Source: Bacillota bacterium
GTDB lineage: Bacteria; Bacillota; Clostridia; Lachnospirales; Lachnospiraceae
Assembly (NCBI GenBank): GCA_023425485.1
Contig: JAFACO010000461.1
Location: 1 to 10,937, forward strand
Length of the DNA stretch: 10,937 nucleotides
Direction of reading: 5' to 3'
Shown here piece by piece: positions 6,410 through 10,937 of this stretch. Within the stretch, counting starts at the first letter, position 1; the number at the start of each line of letters is the position of its first letter. The notes under the pieces were generated by a model that saw only the letters and a program-made list of their open reading frames with translations, had not been told where the DNA came from and made no database searches. The position numbers and the translations under genes were made by a program.

Positions 6410-7276
6410 TTACCTCTTCCACCTTAAAGGGGATATAACGTCCTCGCTTAGATTATTAAAATATCCTGCTATTTCCTTCGCCAGCTCAACTGGTACCTTT
6501 TGCCTGAATGCTCTAAGAATTTCCTCTAACTGCTCTGTGTCATCCACTCCAATAACAAGTGACGTCACTCCCTGCTTTTCTTTCAGATAAGCAAGTGCTA
6601 CCTCTCGTCTAGAATATGAGTGTTCTGCACATAGCTTTTCAAATTGTTGCACAGGTGCAATTGCAATTGGAAGTTTTTCCTTCACCTGCTCTAAATCCAT
6701 TAGTAGCAAACCTTGCAAAAAGACACTGCGTACCATTATTTTTATCTTAGAATTATTTTGTTCCACAAAGGTATCAAACCGGTGATCGAAAATATTCATT
6801 GGCAGCTGAATAATATCCATCCCCATTTTAACTGCATAATCAGCATCTTCTGGTTCATATACAGAAACCCCAATAAGATCACAGTAACCAAGTTCCTTTA
6901 AGTTTCTTAGTGATTTTAGCAATTTTTCTTCATAAAGATGCTTTGGGTTATGAAGGAGTAAGCCTCTTACCTTTGGCACTCTTAATTCCTTTAGACTGGT
7001 TTCAAACCGCTCTCTAACCCTATTGTATGAATCCGAATCCTCAGTTGCCAATTCATAGGGTAGCTTGGAAATAATGTTCATGTTATTTGAAGAAGCTGCA
7101 AAATAATCGCCGATTATACTATGCGCATCACCATAACCACAGGCTGTATCCAAGGTATTAATGCCATTCTTATATGCGTAATCAAGGAGCTCAAAGGCTT
7201 TATCCTTACCAGGCTTTCTCGCCCCTTGTATTCCATAGTCCATTCCTAATTGCGCTGTACCAAGAAATATTTCCAT
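6410..7276 (-). CDS. Aldo/keto reductase (sugar-biosynthesis operon type)
   Basis: This 288-residue TIM-barrel aldo/keto reductase has all four catalytic residues in place: Asp43 in NTLDTA, Tyr48 in CGYGDAH, Lys71 in IISKLPYE and His109 in LLLHNP. The start FLGTAQLGMDYGI and the phrase ASxxK-like NADPH region near the C terminus fit the COG0667-type family found beside SpsF-like cytidylyltransferases in surface-glycan clusters. It would reduce a carbonyl on a sugar or sugar-derived intermediate with NAD(P)H in the cytoplasm. I chose the ATG at 7276 because AAGGAG sits 6 nt upstream and the protein then begins MEIFLGTAQLG, as the family does. A start at 7318 would overlap the previous gene and add unrelated residues. 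It begins 14 bp after the Wzt C-terminal fragment. The substrate is unknown. Confidence 0.87.
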   Translation of the reverse strand: MEIFLGTAQLGMDYGIQGARKPGKDKAFELLDYAYKNGINTLDTACGYGDAHSIIGDYFAASSNNMNIISKLPYELATEDSDSYNRVRERFETSLKELRVPKVRGLLLHNPKHLYEEKLLKSLRNLKELGYCDLIGVSVYEPEDADYAVKMGMDIIQLPMNIFDHRFDTFVEQNNSKIKIMVRSVFLQGLLLMDLEQVKEKLPIAIAPVQQFEKLCAEHSYSRREVALAYLKEKQGVTSLVIGVDDTEQLEEILRAFRQKVPVELAKEIAGYFNNLSEDVISPLRWKR

Positions 7277-7282
7277 AGAGGA

Positions 7283-7288
7283 CTCCTT
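7283..7288 (-). promoter_or_regulatory. Ribosome binding site AAGGAG fixing the aldo/keto reductase start
   Basis: AAGGAG lies 6 nt before the ATG at 7276 in the 14-bp gap after the Wzt C-terminal fragment. It supports this start over the in-frame ATG at 7318. Confidence 0.7.
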
Positions 7289-7290
7289 AC

Positions 7291-7755
7291 TCAATAAGAT
7301 AGCTTTGTATGCAGCCATTCCTGCCTAGCTGCAAACTGCCCATCTCTTCTAGTGGAATAGGAACACATACTGGTATCAATTTTTTTCTCATCAACTGCAA
7401 AGCTTAGAATATTCTTTTTAAAATCAATACCGTCCAGACCTGGTCTGCAAATTGTAAAATCCATGCAATAGTTACCGGCTTTTAAGATATTAGGAATTTC
7501 AACCTCTGCTAAATATCTCCCCGGCTCCCGCCTTTGTAATAGTTGAGGTTCAACATCCGTATCAAAGCTATGGCAGACCGCACCTTGATTTTTATAAATG
7601 GAATAACCAAGGGCCACTCCCATTAATGGCTTCTTAATTTCATATTCAACTTCTAAGAAAATCGGATCAAAGAGTTCAAAGGAACTTGCTTCCCTTCCCT
7701 CTTTATCCCTTAGGATAATACTATGGACCTGTCTGCCTCCTTTGAAGCATCCCAT
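7291..7755 (-). CDS. wzt: Wzt C-terminal carbohydrate-binding domain, in the -1 frame relative to the ATPase
   Basis: The 154-residue open frame matches the Wzt C-terminal (Wzt_C) beta-sandwich domain, which recognises the exported polysaccharide. Visible signs are VHSIILRDKEG, FDPIFLEVEYEIKKPLMGVALGYSIYKNQG, the GRYLAEVEIPN and AGNYCMDFTI strands, and the ending SYSTRRDGQFAARQEW. It overlaps the ATPase gene by 46 bp in the -1 frame. The nominal ATG at 7755 has no ribosome binding site and encodes residues (MGCFKGG) that read like an out-of-frame copy of the linker. Joining the frames at AAG (7742-7740) gives about 425 residues, the usual size of a full Wzt. It is therefore probably the second half of one protein made by frameshifting, or of a gene broken by an indel or a sequencing error. 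Confidence 0.8.
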   Translation of the reverse strand: MGCFKGGRQVHSIILRDKEGREASSFELFDPIFLEVEYEIKKPLMGVALGYSIYKNQGAVCHSFDTDVEPQLLQRREPGRYLAEVEIPNILKAGNYCMDFTICRPGLDGIDFKKNILSFAVDEKKIDTSMCSYSTRRDGQFAARQEWLHTKLSY

Positions 7756-8567
7756 TTAAAGTTTACATGACTTACAAGGTTTAGCGTCTGCTTCTGATTT
7801 AAATACTCCTCAATTACCTCATCGGTGTCTCCGAACATAATCAATCTTCCCTGATCCAATAAAATACACTTTCTGCAAAGTGCCTTAATCATGGAAAGTT
7901 GGTGGCTAACAAATAAAACCGTTCTTCCACCATGACTAATGTCTCCCATCTTTCCAAGACATTTTTGCTGGAACTGATAATCACCTACTGCAAGGACTTC
8001 GTCCACCACGAGGATTTCTGGTTCCAGATGTGCTGCTACAGAGAAAGCCAATCTAACATACATACCGGAGGAATAACGTTTTACAGGTGTATCTATGAAC
8101 TTTTCAATCTCAGCAAATTCGATAATATCGTGTATTTTTTCATCAATTTCTTTCTTAGTCATACCTAAAATAGCACCATTCAAATAGGTATTCTCCCGCC
8201 CGGTAAGTTCGGGATGAAATCCTGTTCCAACCTCTAATAAACTTGCTATACGACCGTTAATTTTAACTCTTCCACTGGTTGGGGCTGTCACTCTGGAAAG
8301 TATTTTTAATAACGTGGATTTACCTGCTCCGTTTAACCCGATAATTCCAAGGGTTTCCCCTTCCTCAATTTGTAGATTAATTGAGTCTAGAGCCTGAAGA
8401 TACTCATCCTTTGCATAATTCTTCGAACCGATTTTTTTATTTGGATCTTCTTTCTTAAAGGTTCTAGCTAACCAGCTATTAAAGTCCTGTGAGAAAGTTC
8501 TTCCGCTGATTGAACCGAGGCGATAGGTTTTACATAAATCTTCAATTTCTATTACTACTTTGCCCAT
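7710..8567 (-). CDS. wzt: Wzt-type ABC transporter ATPase, nucleotide-binding part (polysaccharide export)
   Basis: This 285-residue ATPase belongs to the polysaccharide/teichoic acid export family (Wzt/TagH). It has Walker A GLNGAGKS (77-84), RIASLLEVGTGFHPELTGREN (106-126, typical of Wzt), signature YSSGM (165-169), Walker B ILVVDE (185-190) and H-loop His222. It pairs with the Wzm permease encoded just upstream to drive export of undecaprenyl-linked glycan across the cytoplasmic membrane. The start is certain: AGGAGGTGA, overlapping the permease stop codon, is followed by ATG. After the ATPase core the frame runs through a linker (SHVNFKWDASKEAD) and then meets TAA at 7712-7710. The expected carbohydrate-binding domain continues in the -1 frame, so the protein is shortened unless a frameshift restores it. 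Both halves look well conserved, which argues against an old pseudogene. Confidence 0.9.
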   Translation of the reverse strand: MGKVVIEIEDLCKTYRLGSISGRTFSQDFNSWLARTFKKEDPNKKIGSKNYAKDEYLQALDSINLQIEEGETLGIIGLNGAGKSTLLKILSRVTAPTSGRVKINGRIASLLEVGTGFHPELTGRENTYLNGAILGMTKKEIDEKIHDIIEFAEIEKFIDTPVKRYSSGMYVRLAFSVAAHLEPEILVVDEVLAVGDYQFQQKCLGKMGDISHGGRTVLFVSHQLSMIKALCRKCILLDQGRLIMFGDTDEVIEEYLNQKQTLNLVSHVNFKWDASKEADRSIVLS

Positions 8568-8570
8568 AGT

Positions 8571-8580
8571 TCACCTCCTA
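8571..8580 (-). promoter_or_regulatory. Very strong ribosome binding site overlapping the wzm stop codon
   Basis: TAGGAGGTGA contains the wzm stop TAG and a near-complete match to the anti-Shine-Dalgarno sequence. It sits 3 nt (from GGTGA) before the wzt ATG at 8567. Tight coupling of permease and ATPase synthesis is expected. Confidence 0.8.
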
Positions 8581-9447
8581 AACTGTATCCATAAAGGTTT
8601 TTTCAACCTTACTAAATATAACGATTCCAATGATTAACACAAAAATAGTTACACCTGCACTATAAATCAAGTATTTAAGCTCAAAGGTGCCAGCTCCTAA
8701 GAAGCCATATCGAAAGGTTTCAATGATGGAGGACATTGGATTAAGCATAATAATAGATTTGTAGGTATCGGATAAACTTGAGGTAGGATATACAATGGGC
8801 GTTCCATACATCCATAATTGAACACCAAAGCTAATTAGGATGGACAGGTCCCGGTACTTTGTGGTTAAAGATGAGAAAATAATACCAAAGCCCAAACCAA
8901 GGAGTGCTACAATAAGGACTAAAACAGGCGTTAATAACAGATATAAATTAGGTTCCAGTGAATAACCCCTGATTAGGTAATAGAAAAGAAAACCTAGAAA
9001 TAACATAAACTGTATAAAGAAACTAATCAGCCCAAAAATAACCGTTGAAAACGGTATCACAAGTCTTGGAAAATATACCTTTCCAAACAAAGCTGCATTA
9101 CTGGTAAAGGTGGTTGATGTTGTATTCAAGCAATAGGCAAAATAAGACCACAGAGTATTTCCAGCCATATAGAATAAAAACTCTGGTATTCCATCCGTAG
9201 GTATTTTTGCAATATTTCCAAAGACAATTGTGAATATCACCACCGTAATTAAAGGGTTCACGATGAACCATAAGGGACCAAGAATCGTCTGTTTATACAT
9301 AGAAGCGTAATTACGTTTTACGAACAATCCCACTAGGTCTTTATACTTCCATAATTCACGAACATTAATGTCAAACCAGCCACTTCTGGCTTTTATTATC
9401 ATTGACCATTCATCCGCCTGCAAAGAATTATTTCGATTGGAGAACAT
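8578..9447 (-). CDS. wzm: Wzm-type ABC transporter permease (polysaccharide export)
   Basis: This 289-residue integral membrane protein belongs to the ABC-2 permease family of polysaccharide exporters (Wzm/TagG). The conserved cytoplasmic lead-in VGLFVKRNYASMYKQTILGPLW (39-60) precedes about six membrane segments, near 59-79, 91-112, 132-157, 169-192, 203-222 and 258-279. Also typical are SNAALFGKVYFPRLVIP (116-132), TKYRDLSILISFGVQLWMYGTPIVYP (196-221) and the LNPMSSIIETFRYGFLG motif. With the adjoining ATPase it would form the channel that moves lipid-linked glycan outwards. The gene overlaps the end of the upstream GNGPSL-protein gene by 20 bp. An AAGGAAGG sequence lies 7 nt before the ATG. 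A downstream Met16 is an alternative start, but the upstream site has the better ribosome binding sequence. Confidence 0.92.
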   Translation of the reverse strand: MFSNRNNSLQADEWSMIIKARSGWFDINVRELWKYKDLVGLFVKRNYASMYKQTILGPLWFIVNPLITVVIFTIVFGNIAKIPTDGIPEFLFYMAGNTLWSYFAYCLNTTSTTFTSNAALFGKVYFPRLVIPFSTVIFGLISFFIQFMLFLGFLFYYLIRGYSLEPNLYLLLTPVLVLIVALLGLGFGIIFSSLTTKYRDLSILISFGVQLWMYGTPIVYPTSSLSDTYKSIIMLNPMSSIIETFRYGFLGAGTFELKYLIYSAGVTIFVLIIGIVIFSKVEKTFMDTV

Positions 9448-10291
9448 CTTCTAACCTTCCTTTCTCAAGCGAATCTAAGATACCGCTTTCTGTCAAATTC
9501 ACTATTTTAATATGTTTTTTATGTAACTGTTCTCGTAGAATCCGGTAACTTTTAAAAATATGATGCCACTCAAAAAACATATGCTCGCAGCTGATCTTAA
9601 TTCCCTTCTGCCTGATTTGATCCTCCTCCGGTAGTAAATACGCATAATGTTTCATATTCTGTCCCTTTACCCGATCAATGTAATTTAGTATTCCTGTACA
9701 ATCACAGCCCAACAGATAAATTTCTGAAAAACCCATATAGGCAGAGATTGCTATCGCATTTTGAACCACCGTGCAAAAATAGGGCAGAAACTTACACAAA
9801 TCCAGCTCAGTGAACACCAAATCATCAATTTCAATTCCGTTAGCATAAATATAAATCGGGTATTTCGTGTTCAGGTCTTGCTTCATCATCTGCTGATATC
9901 CATTACTTTCAAGAAAAATCCCTAAGGGATTTGCTTTGCTTTTCAGCTTATCAATCACTTCTCCCAGATTTTCAAAATAGTAGGGGTCAGCAAATAAATG
10001 ATAGGTCGTATTTAGCTCTTGGAAGTCCTCCTTATAAAACAAATCATTCACCGTAAATGTGAATTCATCCTTTAATAAAGATAAATCAACATCAGTAAGT
10101 GACGGCCCATTTCCAAGAATAAAACAACGCTGACCTTTATGAATATTTTTCAGATGTTTATTCTTCTTTAAATAAATTCCTAACTGTGTATCCTTTATTT
10201 CTTTATATTTATGATCATAAAAATACCTCTTCCAAATATTATTTGGTAATATCTTGGAAAGAATTTTGTTCAGGTACACATGATATATCAT
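9428..10291 (-). CDS. DUF115/MptE-like GNGPSL-motif protein, possible glycosyltransferase of surface glycan
   Basis: This 287-residue protein has CFILGNGPSL (56-65) near the N terminus, VNDLFY (81-86), HLFADPYYFENL (98-109) and VVQNAIAISAYMGFSEIYLLGCD (175-197). This pattern is shared by the DUF115/6-hydroxymethylpterin pyrophosphokinase MptE-like family and by GT42 sialyltransferases such as CstII, which has AGNGPSL and a GYKEIYLSGID strand. Automatic annotation would probably name it for MptE, but in a surface-glycan operon with a NeuB-like synthase and a cytidylyltransferase, a role in transferring or handling a CMP-sugar is more plausible; that is inference. EHMFFEWHHIFKSYR (236-250) offers histidines that could act as a catalytic base. 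No signal peptide or membrane segment is visible. The ATG overlaps the TGA of a four-codon mini-ORF, with AGAAAGG 12 nt upstream. Confidence 0.75.
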   Translation of the reverse strand: MIYHVYLNKILSKILPNNIWKRYFYDHKYKEIKDTQLGIYLKKNKHLKNIHKGQRCFILGNGPSLTDVDLSLLKDEFTFTVNDLFYKEDFQELNTTYHLFADPYYFENLGEVIDKLKSKANPLGIFLESNGYQQMMKQDLNTKYPIYIYANGIEIDDLVFTELDLCKFLPYFCTVVQNAIAISAYMGFSEIYLLGCDCTGILNYIDRVKGQNMKHYAYLLPEEDQIRQKGIKISCEHMFFEWHHIFKSYRILREQLHKKHIKIVNLTESGILDSLEKGRLEDVLQSK

Positions 10292-10297
10292 CTAATG

Positions 10298-10310
10298 ACC
10301 ATGCCTTTCT
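10298..10310 (-). promoter_or_regulatory. Shared 13-nt leader motif AGAAAGGCATGGT before the GNGPSL-protein gene
   Basis: This is identical over 13 nt to 2908-2920 and at the same distance from the start codon. The contained mini-ORF reads ATG GTC ATT AGA TGA and its stop overlaps the gene's ATG, as in the other copy. Confidence 0.4.
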
Positions 10311-10318
10311 TGGTTAAA

Positions 10319-10403
10319 AATGCATATCCAATAGCTACTTATGGGTACTAATAGATACTAATAATATCTAGTAGATTCTCATAGCTATAATAAGATATGC
10401 ATT
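10319..10403. repeat. Nested inverted repeat in the 130-bp spacer
   Basis: Outer arms AATGCATATC (10319-10328) and GATATGCATT (10394-10403) match perfectly. Inner arms ATAGCTA (10331-10337) and TAGCTAT (10382-10388) also pair, and the core contains TACTAATA twice. On the minus strand the structure is followed by a run of five T, so the RNA could form a long AT-rich hairpin before a U-tract. It may attenuate transcription between the glycosyltransferase and the following gene, or it may be a degenerate small palindromic element. No clear -35/-10 promoter is visible here. Confidence 0.5.
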
Positions 10404-10421
10404 AAAAAGTCTAGCGGTTAC

Positions 10422-10937
10422 CTATTCTTTTAAACTACAAAGTTTTAAAAACTCTTCACTGACATATTCAAGGGTACAGTCATAGAAGCTATTTCTTATA
10501 TAACTATAGTTTAATCGCTCTTTACGATAGCGCATACAGAAGGAGTAAAGCCTATCAGGTGTTTTGCGCTCAATATTTTTCTCCAGAACACTGAAATGAT
10601 AGGGATACCTCTGGAGATACTGTAAAGTTGGACAATCCTCCACCTTATATAAGTTTACAATTGGTTTACCGGTACTTATGTATTCTAAAAGCTTACTGGG
10701 TAATTGATTATTGATGCTATTACCCAGATTAACTAAAATATTTGCATTAAGCTCCGCATTGATGCAGACTTCCTTTGATTTTATGCCATGAAAGATAATA
10801 TTAGTGGCGTTAGGTGGTACCATCCTCTTCCAGGGGGCCAGTTCCTCCCCTATCATATGGAGACGAATGGAGTCTTCCTTTAAGGTTTCAAATAGTTGAA
10901 ATAGACGCTTTGGATTACGAGTATCCTTGTTTAATTT
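10422..10937 (-). CDS. Glycosyltransferase, GT4-like C-terminal domain (partial, 5' end outside window)
   Basis: The frame is open from the window edge to TAG at 10424-10422, giving 171 residues without a start. It reads as the nucleotide-sugar-binding half of a GT-B glycosyltransferase. TRNPKRLFQLFETL followed by IRLHMIGE is the usual strand-helix entry. LVNLGNSINNQLPSKLLEYISTGKPIVNL is the conserved acceptor/donor-site region, with Glu-x7-type residues around LLEYISTGKP. A Met inside the frame at 10856 lies within HMIGE and is not the true start. It would add a sugar to the growing glycan on the cytoplasmic face of the membrane. Donor and acceptor cannot be told from this half. A 130-bp spacer separates it from the next gene, the longest gap but one in the window. 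Confidence 0.82.
   Translation of the reverse strand, partial: KLNKDTRNPKRLFQLFETLKEDSIRLHMIGEELAPWKRMVPPNATNIIFHGIKSKEVCINAELNANILVNLGNSINNQLPSKLLEYISTGKPIVNLYKVEDCPTLQYLQRYPYHFSVLEKNIERKTPDRLYSFCMRYRKERLNYSYIRNSFYDCTLEYVSEEFLKLCSLKE

Noticed and set aside
6237..6422. Minus-strand 61-codon open frame spanning the spacer before the fusion gene
   Set aside because: It overlaps the well-supported fusion gene start in another frame and its sequence resembles no family. The lower half is simply the out-of-frame reading of the conserved cytidylyltransferase N terminus.
7291..7755. Independent small gene with its own start at 7755
   Set aside because: No ribosome binding site precedes that ATG, the first residues are an out-of-frame reading of the ATPase linker, and the domain is normally fused to the ATPase.
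9428..10291. Folate or methanopterin enzyme (MptE)
   Set aside because: The family name would suggest pterin pyrophosphokinase activity, but the operon is wholly devoted to surface glycan synthesis and export, and the motif is shared with sialyltransferases.

Overview
This looks like chromosomal DNA from a low-GC Gram-positive bacterium, most likely one of the Clostridia (Lachnospiraceae-like). The evidence is an AT-rich composition, strong AGGAGG-type ribosome binding sites and the resemblance of the protein families. The species assignment is inference. Every gene I can support lies on the minus strand, so the window reads from 10937 down to 1 as one long cell-surface polysaccharide (glycan) operon. 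Gaps between genes are short (none exceeds about 135 bp), and several genes overlap or abut. I see no RNA gene, CRISPR array, insertion sequence or convincing promoter.

Layout in transcription order: (i) the C-terminal part of a GT4-like glycosyltransferase (10937-10422), cut by the window edge; (ii) a 130-bp spacer holding a nested inverted repeat; (iii) a DUF115/MptE-like protein with a GNGPSL motif (10291-9428); (iv) a Wzm-type ABC permease (9447-8578); (v) a Wzt-type ATPase (8567-7710) whose carbohydrate-binding C-terminal domain lies in the -1 frame (7755-7291), so the usual single protein is split; (vi) an aldo/keto reductase (7276-6410); (vii) a large fusion protein (6313-3857) joining an SpsF/NeuA-like cytidylyltransferase to a DegT/DnrJ/EryC1/StrS aminotransferase through about 165 residues of acidic, tandemly repeated linker; (viii) an RmlD-like short-chain dehydrogenase (3860-2955), coupled by an ATGA overlap; (ix) a NeuB/SpsE-like sugar acid synthase with a SAF domain (2901-1840); (x) a PseH/RimJ-like GNAT acetyltransferase with a TTG start (1792-1253); (xi) CapF, the bifunctional reductase/cupin enzyme of UDP-L-FucNAc synthesis (1118-9); (xii) the first codons of another gene (8-1), possibly the UDP-FucNAc 2-epimerase that usually accompanies CapF.

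Together the genes suggest synthesis of a surface glycan containing a CMP-activated nonulosonic-acid-like sugar (aminotransferase, reductases, NeuB-like condensation, N-acetylation, CMP activation) and an L-FucNAc branch, with assembly by glycosyltransferases and export by a Wzm/Wzt ABC transporter. The points most worth a second look are the cytidylyltransferase-aminotransferase fusion with its repeat-built linker, the -1 frame break in wzt beside an A_AAG plus GGAGG sequence, the possible sialyltransferase-like nature of the GNGPSL protein, and small palindromic repeats recurring between genes.
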